Source: Verrucomicrobiia bacterium (GTDB taxonomy: Bacteria; Verrucomicrobiota; Verrucomicrobiia; JABWAM01). From it: a stretch of DNA of 10,527 nucleotides. A model generated the notes under the pieces. The model made no database searches, was not told the origin of the DNA, and saw only the letters and a list, made by a program, of their open reading frames with translations. The DNA is taken from the NCBI GenBank assembly GCA_013360985.1, contig JABWAM010000069.1, forward strand, positions 1-10,527, written 5' to 3'. A program made the translations under genes and the position numbers. This document shows, in pieces, positions 1-7,139 of this stretch; the first letter of the stretch is position 1, and each line of letters opens with the position of its first letter.

Positions 1-1063
1 CGAGAGAGCGCGCGAGGTTGGTGATGCCGGCGGCGGAGCGTTCGGCAGGCCGCACGACGGCGACCGTGTACGATTGTCGCGCGGGAACGTCCATTTGAGA
101 AATGCTGAAGCGCGCGAGAAGCAGGAGAATCGCGCTCCACGCGTTGGGCATCAGCGGCACGACGACGAGGAGGAGGTTCGAGGGGAGATGCGTGAAGACC
201 ATCGTGTTCACGAGCCCGATCCGCGCGGCGATCCGGGCGGCGGCGAGGCTGGAGAGCGCGGCGAGGAGGTTCGCGCCAAAAAAGAGGAGGCCGAGCGCGG
301 ACGCGTCGAGGCCGAAGCGCAGGTGGAACCAGTAAGCGAGGATGCTCTGCACGACGAACCCTCCGCCGAACGCGTCGAGGGCGAAAAGGGCGCTGAGGCG
401 CGCGATCACTCCGCGCGATTCCGAAAGGCCGAGGCGCGCCGGCGCCGCGCGTTCGGCGGAGGGATCGTCCGCCGGCGCTTCGATTGCGGGCGTGAGCCGA
501 CGGACCAACAGCGCCAGAATAAAACCGATCAGGGCGTAAGCGAGCACGACGGCGCGATACCCGGCCAATTCGGATCCGACGAGCGCGCCGACTCCGCGGA
601 CGCACCATCCGCCCGCGAGCGATCCGAGCGCGGTCGCCAGGCCGCCGGAGAGATGGTACCAGGCGAAGAGGCGCGTCCGGTCGCGGTCATGAATCGCGTG
701 GGTTAGGGCCGCTTGTTCGATCGCGAGGAATGGGCCCGCCTCGTAACCGCTCGGGCTGATCACGCCGAGGACGCCGGCGACGAGGAGCAGGAAAAAATTG
801 CGCGCGCATGCGAAGAGGATTCCTGCGCCGGCCATCAATCCGCAACCAAGGAGCAGCATGCGCCGACGGCCGACGCGGTCGGCGCGCGTGGTGATCCCGA
901 GCGAGACGGCGGCGTCGCCGAGGAGCGTGAGGGCGAGCAACACGCCGATCTGCGACTCGGACAACCCGATCGCCGCGAGGTAGAGCGCGAGCACGACAGC
1001 GAGGAAACCGTAGGCGAAGAGCCGTAACGTGCGGGTGGCGAAAAGGAGGGAGAGGTCCGACAA
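1..1063 (-). CDS. Major facilitator superfamily (MFS) transporter, 3' end outside the window
   Basis: About 354 residues are visible and the frame is still open at the window edge, so the C-terminus is missing. The protein is a run of hydrophobic helices with an MFS motif A-like loop after the second helix (about residues 56-70, containing ADRVGRRR). A hydrophilic central loop (around PAIEAPADDPSAERAAPAR) separates the two six-helix halves. Near the visible end, the stretch from QMDVPARQSYTVAVV to ERSAAGITNLARSL is typical of bacterial MFS exporters. It should be an inner-membrane secondary transporter; the substrate cannot be read from sequence. The frame has a stop just upstream (TAG, 1078-1076) and no ATG before the first helix, so I chose TTG at 1063, giving MSDLSLLFATRT. 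No Shine-Dalgarno sequence is evident. The gene is divergent from the Gate-domain protein across 223 bases. Family assignment is firm; the start is uncertain. Confidence 0.85.
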   Translation of the reverse strand, partial: MSDLSLLFATRTLRLFAYGFLAVVLALYLAAIGLSESQIGVLLALTLLGDAAVSLGITTRADRVGRRRMLLLGCGLMAGAGILFACARNFFLLLVAGVLGVISPSGYEAGPFLAIEQAALTHAIHDRDRTRLFAWYHLSGGLATALGSLAGGWCVRGVGALVGSELAGYRAVVLAYALIGFILALLVRRLTPAIEAPADDPSAERAAPARLGLSESRGVIARLSALFALDAFGGGFVVQSILAYWFHLRFGLDASALGLLFFGANLLAALSSLAAARIAARIGLVNTMVFTHLPSNLLLVVVPLMPNAWSAILLLLARFSISQMDVPARQSYTVAVVRPAERSAAGITNLARSL

Positions 1064-1072
1064 ACAGGGACG

Positions 1073-1102
1073 AATCTACAGACGAGGATGCGACGGAAAC
1101 AA
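1073..1102 (-). promoter_or_regulatory. Possible sigma70-type promoter for the MFS transporter
   Basis: On the minus strand, TTGTTT (1102-1097) and TAGATT (1078-1073) are separated by 18 bases. Transcription from here would start only a few bases before the proposed TTG start, giving an almost leaderless message. That fits the lack of a ribosome binding site. The match to consensus is partial and rests on inspection only. Confidence 0.25.
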
Positions 1103-1286
1103 GCTTCCACGCATCGGTCCGTCTCCCGGGATTGGCGCGCCCGCTTTGGAAGAAGGATCCTCGTCTCCATCCCTGCCTAAACGAGGCCGCGAAGCGGCCC
1201 CGTCCCGGCGGCTGAACGACCGTCCCGCACCTCGCGCGCGCGGCGGCGCGGCGTTTTCGCAAACTCGCGGACCGGATTGTCCGGAG

Positions 1287-2360
1287 ATGAGGATTGTGAT
1301 CGGGGGAGGAAACGCGCTTCTCTATGCGGCGTCCTTGAACGAATCTCTTTCCATCCGCCAAAGACTGGGCGCCGTGCTTGGACGCGCCGCGCACAAGGCG
1401 GTTCGGACGAGCGCGTGGCTCCTCGCGCGCATGGCGCCGATCTCGCTGGGCGTGGCGTTCCTCCAATGGTGCGGCGCGCTCCCGTGGCTGGCGCGAGGAA
1501 TCGAGCCCGCCTTTCGGCAGGTCGGCCTTCCAGGAGAAACCGCGCTGCCGTTCGTCGTCGGCGCGCTGCTCAACGTCTATTCCGCCATCGGGGCGCTCTC
1601 GGCGATCCCGCTCACGGACCGGCAGGTGACCATCTTCGCGCTAATGGTTCTCATCTCCCACAATCTCCCGATCGAAGTTTCCGTGCAGCATAGCGCGGGC
1701 ACGCACGGGGTGCGGCTGCTCGGACTTCGGCTCGTCAGCAGCGTCCTCGGCGCGTGGCTGCTGAATCTGATCTTGCCCGAAAGCGGGACGATCGCGACGG
1801 GAGGCGGCGTCGCAGCGGGGGACGCCGGGGCGCCGGCGAACCTTTGGGCGATGACGGTTGCCTGGGGCGCCGGCACGTTTACCCTCATGGGAACGGTCCT
1901 CGTGTTCGTTCTCGGCGTCATGCTACTGCAGGAGTTTCTTCACGAGTTCGACCTTCTCCACGGGCTCGCGCGGTTGGTTTCGCCTGCGCTCGCCCTACTC
2001 GGCCTGCCGCGTTCCGTGGCGTTTCTCTGGATCGTGGCGAACACGCTCGGTCTCGCCTACGGGGCGGGAGTGCTCGTTCCCGAAGCGCGGTCGGGACGGA
2101 TTCGTCCAGAGGAGATCGGGATGCTCAACCGCTCGATCGCCGTCTGCCATTCCTTGCTGGAGGACACGCTCCTCTTCGTGGCGATCGGGGCTTGGGCGAC
2201 ATGGATCACCCTGCCGCGCCTCGCGGCGGCGGCGACGGCGGTCTGGCTCTTTCGCCTCGGCCTGCGGCGGGGCTGGGTGCGCGCGGAGGAAACCGCGCGA
2301 AGCGGCGCTACGGACGCGCGGGAGGATGGCCCACCTTCGACCAGGAGTCCCGGAGGGTGA
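1287..2360 (+). CDS. Nucleoside-recognition (Gate) domain membrane protein
   Basis: This is a 357-residue polytopic membrane protein that looks like the nucleoside-recognition/Gate family (the fold shared with SpmA/SpmB and YjiH proteins). Two related halves are visible. The first has the hydrophobic stretch around residues 45-65, then LPGETALPFVVGALLNVYSA (81-100) and ISHNLPIEVSVQH (123-135). The second has IVANTLGLAYGAGVLVPEA (249-267) and CHSLLEDTLLFVAIGAW (287-303). The glycine-rich elements and the SHNLPIE and HSLLEDT motifs are what I recognise. Members are proposed to gate or carry small solutes, but the substrate is unknown. ATG 1287 has GGAG directly against it; GTG 1296 has the same GGAG at a 9-base spacing and may be the true start. 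The frame stays open upstream to about 1029, but that part is charged, arginine-rich and unlikely to be coding. The last 17 codons overlap the 3' end of glnS on the other strand. Confidence 0.75.
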   Translation: MRIVIGGGNALLYAASLNESLSIRQRLGAVLGRAAHKAVRTSAWLLARMAPISLGVAFLQWCGALPWLARGIEPAFRQVGLPGETALPFVVGALLNVYSAIGALSAIPLTDRQVTIFALMVLISHNLPIEVSVQHSAGTHGVRLLGLRLVSSVLGAWLLNLILPESGTIATGGGVAAGDAGAPANLWAMTVAWGAGTFTLMGTVLVFVLGVMLLQEFLHEFDLLHGLARLVSPALALLGLPRSVAFLWIVANTLGLAYGAGVLVPEARSGRIRPEEIGMLNRSIAVCHSLLEDTLLFVAIGAWATWITLPRLAAAATAVWLFRLGLRRGWVRAEETARSGATDAREDGPPSTRSPGG

Positions 2361-4092
2361 CGGTTCTCAGGAATACGAGGCGCTCCTTCTCCTCCGATCG
2401 CACGAAATAGCCGAGCCGCTCGAACTGGAAGACGACGCCGGGCGCCGCTTCCGCAAGCGACGGCTCGACTTTGCATCCGCGCAACGTTTCGAGAGAGTTC
2501 GGGTTGAGCGCAGAAAGATCGTCGCCGCCTTTGTCGGGGTCGGGGCGCGTGTAGAGGGCTTCGTAGAGCCGCGCCTCGGCGTCGAGGGCGTGCGCAGCGG
2601 CGACCCAATGGATCGTCCCTTTCACCTTGCGGTTGGCCGTCGTCCCTCCGGTTTTCGAGTCGAGGTCGGCGACGCAACGAAGCTCCACCACGTTGCCGGC
2701 CTCATCCTTGATCGCCTCTTCGCATTTGACGATGTAGGCGTTCTTGAGGCGCACCTCGCCGCCGGGCTTGAGACGGAAATACTTCGGCGGCGGATCTTCC
2801 GCGAAATCGTCGCGCTCGATCCACAGTTCGCGGCCGAAGGGAATCGCGCGCGAACCGGCTGCGGGGTCTTCGGGATTGTTCGTCGCGGTGACTTCCTCGA
2901 GGCGTCCTTCGGGGAGGTTCGTGATCACGAGCTTGATCGGGCGCAGAACGGCGAAGCGGCGGAGCGCCGTGCGATTGAGCTCCTCGCGGACGCAGTGCTC
3001 GAGGAGCGCGAACTCGATCGTGTTTTCGCGTTTGGCGACGCCGATCCGTTCGCAGAAGGCGCGCACGGCGGCGGCGGGATAACCGCGCCGGCGCATCCCC
3101 GCGATCGTCGGCATGCGGGGGTCGTCCCATCCCTCGACGCGTTTCTCCTCGACGAGACGGAGGAGCTTGCGCTTGCTGAGCACGGTATGCGTGAGGTTGA
3201 GCCGCGCGAATTCATGCTGGCGAGGGAGCGGTCGCGGAAGCTCCAAGCTTTCGAGAATCCAATCGTAAAGCGGACGGTGGACTTCGAACTCCAGGGTGCA
3301 GATCGAGTGGGTGATCCCCTCGATGTAGTCGCTCAGACAATGGGCGAAATCGTACATCGGATAGATGCGCCACCGTCGGCCGGTCCGATGATGCTCGGTG
3401 TGGCGGATGCGATAAAGGACGGGATCGCGCAGCCAAACGTTCGGCGCATCCATGTTGATCTTCGCGCGAAGGGTGCGCGAGCCGTCGGGGAACTCCCCCT
3501 CCTTCATCCGGGCGAAGAGATCGAGGTTCTCGGCGACGGAACGGTCGCGGTACGCGCTCGGACGGCCCGCGGCTTCTGGAGCGCCGCGCATGCGATCCAC
3601 CTCCTCGGGGGTATGATCACAGACGTACGCCTTCCCCTTCTTCACCAAACGTACGGCAAATTCATAGAGCGCGTCGAAATAATCGCTCGCGAAAAACGCC
3701 TCTCGGCGCGCCGCGCGGTCCGCAGAACCGGAAGCGGGAAACAAGAAAAAGTCCGCGCCGTCCGCTTGGGGAAGCGCACCCTCCGGCTTCAACCCGAGGC
3801 GATCGTCGGCCCAATCCGCGATGAGCCAGCGCACATCCTCGACGATGGAGTTCACGTAGGCGAGGTCCTCCTTCACCGGATTGGTATCGTCCATGCGAAG
3901 ATTGCAAAGGCCGCCGGCGTCGCGCGCGATGCCGAAGTTCAGGCAGATGGACTTTGCGTGTCCGATGTGCAACCGACCGTTCGGTTCGGGAGGAAACCGG
4001 GTATGGATTCGCCCCCCGTACCGTCCCTCCGCGAGATCGGCGGCGATGCGTTCGCGAATGAAATTCTGAGAAATCGGTGGCGTCTCGGACAT
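2308..4092 (-). CDS. glnS: Glutaminyl-tRNA synthetase
   Basis: This 594-residue protein matches bacterial GlnRS end to end. It charges tRNA-Gln with glutamine in the cytoplasm. Seen directly: the class I signature PPEPNGRLHIGH (34-45), DDTNPVKED (68-76), YRDRSVAENL (181-190), DPVLYRI (223-229), IYPMYDFAHC (243-252), the KMSKS-loop variant VLSKRKL (304-310) and GWDDPRMPT (321-329). The anticodon-binding beta-barrels follow, with RKVKGTIHWV (488-497), and the usual ending TLRDSWSKVG (579-588). Compared with Escherichia coli GlnRS there is an insert of about 35 residues (roughly 95-133) before SDYFDALY. From memory this insert is typical of Verrucomicrobiota enzymes. I chose ATG 4092 (MSETPPISQNF), which matches the family N-terminus; an in-frame ATG at 4125 would add 11 unconserved residues. 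No Shine-Dalgarno sequence is visible. The 3' end overlaps the convergent Gate-domain gene by 53 bases. Confidence 0.97.
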   Translation of the reverse strand: MSETPPISQNFIRERIAADLAEGRYGGRIHTRFPPEPNGRLHIGHAKSICLNFGIARDAGGLCNLRMDDTNPVKEDLAYVNSIVEDVRWLIADWADDRLGLKPEGALPQADGADFFLFPASGSADRAARREAFFASDYFDALYEFAVRLVKKGKAYVCDHTPEEVDRMRGAPEAAGRPSAYRDRSVAENLDLFARMKEGEFPDGSRTLRAKINMDAPNVWLRDPVLYRIRHTEHHRTGRRWRIYPMYDFAHCLSDYIEGITHSICTLEFEVHRPLYDWILESLELPRPLPRQHEFARLNLTHTVLSKRKLLRLVEEKRVEGWDDPRMPTIAGMRRRGYPAAAVRAFCERIGVAKRENTIEFALLEHCVREELNRTALRRFAVLRPIKLVITNLPEGRLEEVTATNNPEDPAAGSRAIPFGRELWIERDDFAEDPPPKYFRLKPGGEVRLKNAYIVKCEEAIKDEAGNVVELRCVADLDSKTGGTTANRKVKGTIHWVAAAHALDAEARLYEALYTRPDPDKGGDDLSALNPNSLETLRGCKVEPSLAEAAPGVVFQFERLGYFVRSEEKERLVFLRTVTLRDSWSKVGHPPARP

Positions 4093-4106
4093 GGGAATCG
4101 GGCCGG

Positions 4107-4135
4107 AGGATAGAGACCCGCGCACCTCGGCTCAA
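4107..4135 (-). promoter_or_regulatory. Probable sigma70-type promoter of glnS
   Basis: On the minus strand, TTGAGC (4135-4130) and TATCCT (4112-4107) are separated by exactly 17 bases. Each matches four of six consensus positions. The predicted transcription start is about eight bases before the glnS ATG at 4092, implying a very short leader, consistent with the absence of a ribosome binding site. This is inference from spacing and consensus only. Confidence 0.4.
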
Positions 4136-4155
4136 GAGAGAGCTGCGGATATTCT
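4127..4155 (+). promoter_or_regulatory. Weak candidate promoter for the anchored hypothetical protein
   Basis: TATTCT (4150-4155) is a four-of-six match to a -10 element, in a locally AT-richer stretch. The hexamer 17 bases upstream (TCGGCT, 4127-4132) is a poor -35. It would give a leader of about 60 bases, long enough to carry the good ribosome binding site at 4214-4220. It overlaps the glnS promoter candidate on the other strand, so the two genes might compete for polymerase. Speculative. Confidence 0.25.
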
Positions 4156-4213
4156 GAAAACTTCTGGACATCCGAAGCTCGAACAGCGAACATCCTCCGA
4201 AACAACCCCAACC

Positions 4214-4220
4214 GAGGAGG
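4214..4220 (+). promoter_or_regulatory. Strong Shine-Dalgarno site
   Basis: GAGGAGG ends five bases before ATG 4226. It is the clearest ribosome binding site in the left part of the window, where glnS, the TIM-barrel gene and the MFS gene show none. It fixes the start of the downstream gene at 4226 and excludes the in-frame ATG at 4091. Confidence 0.7.
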
Positions 4221-4225
4221 CCCGT

Positions 4226-4900
4226 ATGCCCTTGTTCAAGATTGACGAAAAAAAGAAGCCGATGGTCACTCTGATCGCGATCCTTGCGATCGTCGTTTCT
4301 CTAATTTCCATCTTCATCACCCAGTGCGAACGTCCGCCGAAGGTGAACCTCAAGCCTTACCTGGCTGTCAGCGAAGTTCTCGCCGACGAAACCGCCAAAT
4401 TGCTCGGGCCGGAGGGTGGCCCGATTGTCGTGATCGCCTTCGACACCAAGGCGACGAAGATGCCGACGATCGAAGCGCAGCTCGACGCCTTCCACGCGGC
4501 CATCAAGAAGAAGGGGAACATCACGATTGCCGCCACGGAAGCGGTCCCCATGGACAAGCTCGCCGAGATGGGGCCGGAAATGGGTTTGCCTTCCGAATTC
4601 TTCCATAAAGCTCTTGAACAACACGGGAGCGCCAAGGCGATCGTTTCTTTCCTCGGCGCACCCTCTCTCAAAGATGACGAGATCGCGAAACTTCCGCCGA
4701 ACATCCCTAAGATCGTCGTCTTCTCCTCATTCGGCATGGGTCTGAAGAAACTCTTCGACGAGCAGGTGATCCAGGTGGCGATTGTGCCGAGCACCGAGCC
4801 GGCGCAACCTTCAGACACGAAACCTTCCACTTCGCGCGAATGGTTCGACCGCTATTATCAGGTCGTCACGAAAGAAAACACCGATAAGCTGCCCCACTGA
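4226..4900 (+). CDS. Hypothetical membrane-anchored protein
   Basis: I do not recognise a family for this 224-residue protein. It has a short lysine-rich N-terminus (MPLFKIDEKKKP), one hydrophobic segment (about 14-32) and then a soluble domain that should lie outside the cytoplasmic membrane. The domain seems to alternate beta-strands (PIVVIAFD 66-73; NITIAAT 98-104; AKAIVSFLGAP 137-146; PKIVVFSSFG 161-170; VIQVAIVP 181-188) with helices (TIEAQLDAFHAAIKKK; PSEFFHKALEQHG). This looks like a Rossmann-like or periplasmic-binding-like alpha/beta fold. A proline- and threonine-rich linker (189-203) precedes a short tail. Cys34 (FITQC) is a poor lipobox because Gln occupies the -1 position. The start is fixed by GAGGAGG five bases upstream. 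Base composition is visibly less GC-rich than its neighbours. It lies 54 bases before the TIM-barrel gene and may share its transcript. It is clearly coding; function unknown. Confidence 0.85.
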   Translation: MPLFKIDEKKKPMVTLIAILAIVVSLISIFITQCERPPKVNLKPYLAVSEVLADETAKLLGPEGGPIVVIAFDTKATKMPTIEAQLDAFHAAIKKKGNITIAATEAVPMDKLAEMGPEMGLPSEFFHKALEQHGSAKAIVSFLGAPSLKDDEIAKLPPNIPKIVVFSSFGMGLKKLFDEQVIQVAIVPSTEPAQPSDTKPSTSREWFDRYYQVVTKENTDKLPH

Positions 4901-4954
4901 TCGGAGACGCGATTCCCCCGCCCTTCACGGGCACGCCCGACGCGCTCTTTCTTG

Positions 4955-5722
4955 ATGACTTTTCCTCATCCGCTCGCCCTTCAACTCTACACCGTGCGCG
5001 AACTCTGCGCGAAGGATCTGGAGGGAACGCTTCGATCCGTCGCCAAGATTGGATACCGGGCCGTCGAGACGGCCGGCACTTACGGACGCTCTCCCGCTGA
5101 AATGCGCGCGGCTCTCGACCGGTGCGGCCTGCGCGCGATTTGCGCGCACATCAAGCTCGCGCAGATCCTGCACGACCCGGCCGCGGTCGCCCAAGAGTGC
5201 GCGGCCCTCGGCGTTCGCAACATCGCCACCTCGGGCCCCGCCCACGATCAGCGCAACGCGAACGGCTATCGCGCCTGGGCGGCGGACCTCGAAAAGGCCG
5301 GCACGACGATGAAGGCCCGCGGCATCCAAATCTGCCACCACAATCACGCCTGGGAGTTTGAGCGGCACGAAGGCCGCAGCGGGCTGGAATGGATCGCGGA
5401 AGAAACCTCTCCCGAAAACGTCGCGTTCGAACTCGATGTCTATTGGGCCGCGAAGGGCGGAGACGATCCCGTCGCATGGATGCGGCGGCTCGGCGCGCGA
5501 TGCCATCTCCTCCATCTCAAAGACATGTCTCCCGCGGGCGACTTCGCGCCCGTCGGAGCCGGCACGCTCGATTTCGCCCGCATCCTCGACGCGGCGAAAG
5601 GCTTGGCCGTGGAAGGCTGCATCGTCGAGCAAGACGCTTGCGAAGGATCGCCCCTCGACGCCATCGCCGTCAGCCTGACGAACCTGAAGCGTCTCGACTC
5701 CGCCTTCGCCGCGCAGAGCTGA
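4955..5722 (+). CDS. Xylose isomerase-like TIM-barrel sugar phosphate isomerase/epimerase
   Basis: This 255-residue protein has the pattern of the AP_endonuc_2 / xylose isomerase-like TIM-barrel family, whose members mostly act on sugars, inositols or keto-acids with a divalent metal. It begins with LALQLYTVREL (7-17), the usual first strand. Metal- and substrate-binding elements follow on later strands: AVETAG (36-41), HHNHAWEF (128-135), FELDVYW (158-164), HLKDM (187-191), PVGAGTLDF (199-207) and VEQD (224-227). Likely metal ligands are Glu and Asp within VETAG and ELD, plus the His of HLKD and the Glu of VEQD. There is no signal peptide and the length is normal, so it is probably cytoplasmic. 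ATG 4955 is used; a TTG directly before it (4952) is possible, and no clear Shine-Dalgarno is seen. It may be cotranscribed with the upstream anchored protein, and it converges on the aminotransferase pair. The exact substrate is not deducible. Confidence 0.88.
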   Translation: MTFPHPLALQLYTVRELCAKDLEGTLRSVAKIGYRAVETAGTYGRSPAEMRAALDRCGLRAICAHIKLAQILHDPAAVAQECAALGVRNIATSGPAHDQRNANGYRAWAADLEKAGTTMKARGIQICHHNHAWEFERHEGRSGLEWIAEETSPENVAFELDVYWAAKGGDDPVAWMRRLGARCHLLHLKDMSPAGDFAPVGAGTLDFARILDAAKGLAVEGCIVEQDACEGSPLDAIAVSLTNLKRLDSAFAAQS

Positions 5723-5742
5723 AGAAGGGCTTTTCGCCCGCC

Positions 5743-5762
5743 GCGGCAGAACCGTCTGCCGC
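5743..5762. terminator. Inverted repeat between convergent genes, possible bidirectional terminator
   Basis: GCGGCAGA (5743-5750) and TCTGCCGC (5755-5762) form a perfect eight-base-pair stem with a four-base loop, ACCG. It sits in the 117-base gap between the 3' ends of the TIM-barrel gene and the DegT-type aminotransferase gene. There is no T-tract on either side, so it is not a textbook intrinsic terminator, but position and symmetry suggest a transcription or mRNA end. A weaker GGGC/GCCC hairpin lies just before it (about 5727-5739). Confidence 0.5.
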
Positions 5763-5839
5763 CGCCCGTCCTGGCGCGAGCGGCGACACGGGTTTCCTCC
5801 AGAAAACGGGAGTGTTTCGCGGATCGAGGGCGCGCGCGA

Positions 5840-7111
5840 TTAGTTCAGCGCCGAAAGACGGTCCGCGCGACGCTGGACTTTGGCAAGGGCTTCCGCGAGG
5901 CGGGTGAGATCGGAACGCGGGAGATCCAGGATGCCGTGAGGGAAACAGAGGCTCCGCGCCCAACCGACCTCTTCGCTGACTTTGCAGCCCGGCCCCTTCG
6001 CGTCGCGGTAACCGCCGTGGATCCGATATGCGGACGGCGGACGATTCCAGAGAAGATGGCGATACACCGAGTTATAGGTCCGGCCCATCGGCACATTCTC
6101 CATTCTCAACGCGCGCAGGACGCGCCCGAGGTCCGCGCCCGCCCATTCGCGGAGGTCAAGGATGACCACGAACGCGTAGTAACTTTGCCGACCGCGCGTC
6201 GCCCGCCGCCCGCGCGCCTGAATCTTCACCCCGGGAATTCGCTCCAACTCCCGGGTGAAAAAGTCCGCGGCGGCGTTGCGCCGCCGCGTGAGCGCCGCGA
6301 GGCCTTCGAGTTGACGAGCGATCACGAGCGCGCTGAACTCCGTGCCGCGATAGTTGCGGCAGAGGAGATCCTCGGGAAGACCGCCGGAGGCTTTTCCTTG
6401 GCGCGCGCCGAATTCATAGCCGATATGTTTGTACCGGAAGGCCCGCTGAGCCAGGCGCGCGTCGTTGGTGATCACGGCGCCTCCTTCGCCTCCCGAGACG
6501 GTCTTCGACTGCTGAAAACTGAACGAGCCGAAGTCTCCGAGGCTGCCTAGGCCGCGCCCCGCCCAAAGGCCGCCATGCGCGTGCGCGCAGTCCTCGATCA
6601 CCTTCAGTCCGCGCTTCCGCGCGAGCCGGAGGAGGCGATCCAGATCGGCCATTCCTCCGTAGAGATGGACGGGAATCATCGCCCGCGTTCGGGGGGTCAC
6701 CGCCTCGGCGGCCTTCTCAGGATCGAGACAGAGGCAGTCCGGCTCGATGTCCACGAACACCGGTTTCGCGCCCACGTAAGCGACGGCCAACGCCGTCGCG
6801 ATCCAAGTGAGCGCGGGCACGATCACCTCGTCGCCTTTGCCGACGCCGAGCGCGCGAAGCGCGGCTTCGAGCGTGACGGTGCCGTTGACCATCGGGATGG
6901 CGTGCTTCGCCGTATGCAGACGACGGAGTTCGGCGCACATCCGTTGCTCCCATCGGCCGTTCCACGACCACACGCGACTGCGATAGAGCGCCAAGAGATC
7001 GCGCGACGTGCGACGATCCACGGGCGGCCACAAGATGGAGGGCGGTCTCGCGAGGACGGGCTTTCCGCCAAGGATGGCGAGTTGATCGCGGGAAGAAACA
7101 GAGAGATTCAT
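5840..7111 (-). CDS. DegT/DnrJ/EryC1/StrS-family PLP-dependent aminotransferase
   Basis: This 423-residue protein is a complete sugar-type aminotransferase of the DegT/DnrJ/EryC1/StrS family. Seen: the N-terminal LAILGGKPV (11-19); the cofactor-phosphate region VNGTVTLEAALRALGVG (75-91); GDEVIVPALTWIATALAV (93-110); PVFVDIEPD (117-125); PVHLYGGMADLD (147-158); VIEDCAHAHGG (171-181), whose Asp174 should contact the PLP ring nitrogen; and SFSFQQSKTVSGGEGGAV (196-213), with Lys203 as the predicted Schiff-base lysine. The SFSFQQSK version resembles AHBA synthase and scyllo-inosose aminotransferases more than the usual nucleotide-sugar enzymes, whose motif has the form SFHxxK. Substrate class therefore remains open. 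It is the second gene of a minus-strand pair, 28 bases behind the class IV aminotransferase. ATG 7111 gives a normal N-terminus; the frame is open further upstream to 7249 but would run into the preceding gene. Confidence 0.92.
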   Translation of the reverse strand: MNLSVSSRDQLAILGGKPVLARPPSILWPPVDRRTSRDLLALYRSRVWSWNGRWEQRMCAELRRLHTAKHAIPMVNGTVTLEAALRALGVGKGDEVIVPALTWIATALAVAYVGAKPVFVDIEPDCLCLDPEKAAEAVTPRTRAMIPVHLYGGMADLDRLLRLARKRGLKVIEDCAHAHGGLWAGRGLGSLGDFGSFSFQQSKTVSGGEGGAVITNDARLAQRAFRYKHIGYEFGARQGKASGGLPEDLLCRNYRGTEFSALVIARQLEGLAALTRRRNAAADFFTRELERIPGVKIQARGRRATRGRQSYYAFVVILDLREWAGADLGRVLRALRMENVPMGRTYNSVYRHLLWNRPPSAYRIHGGYRDAKGPGCKVSEEVGWARSLCFPHGILDLPRSDLTRLAEALAKVQRRADRLSALN

Positions 7112-7139
7112 GGAAACGCGGAAACTGGGGAAGAACGCG

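Noticed and set aside
1154..1199. Palindrome AGGATCCT (1154-1161) and the GGCCGC-GAA-GCGGCC hairpin (1185-1199) in the divergent intergenic region
   Set aside because: Both are short, the second is expected by chance in GC-rich DNA, and neither is placed convincingly over a promoter. No operator or riboswitch can be supported.
1029..1286. Upstream extension of the Gate-domain protein
   Set aside because: The frame is open but encodes charged, arginine- and proline-rich residues unlike a membrane protein N-terminus, and it overlaps the divergent promoter region and the start of the MFS gene.
1858..4113. 751-codon plus-strand open frame antisense to glnS
   Set aside because: It lies opposite a complete, motif-rich GlnRS gene. 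Its translation is arginine- and glutamate-rich with no domain and results from high-GC third-position bias.
4316..4327. Lipoprotein lipobox at Cys34 of the anchored hypothetical protein
   Set aside because: The sequence FITQC has Gln at the -1 position, where Gly, Ala or Ser is expected, so a plain N-terminal anchor is preferred.
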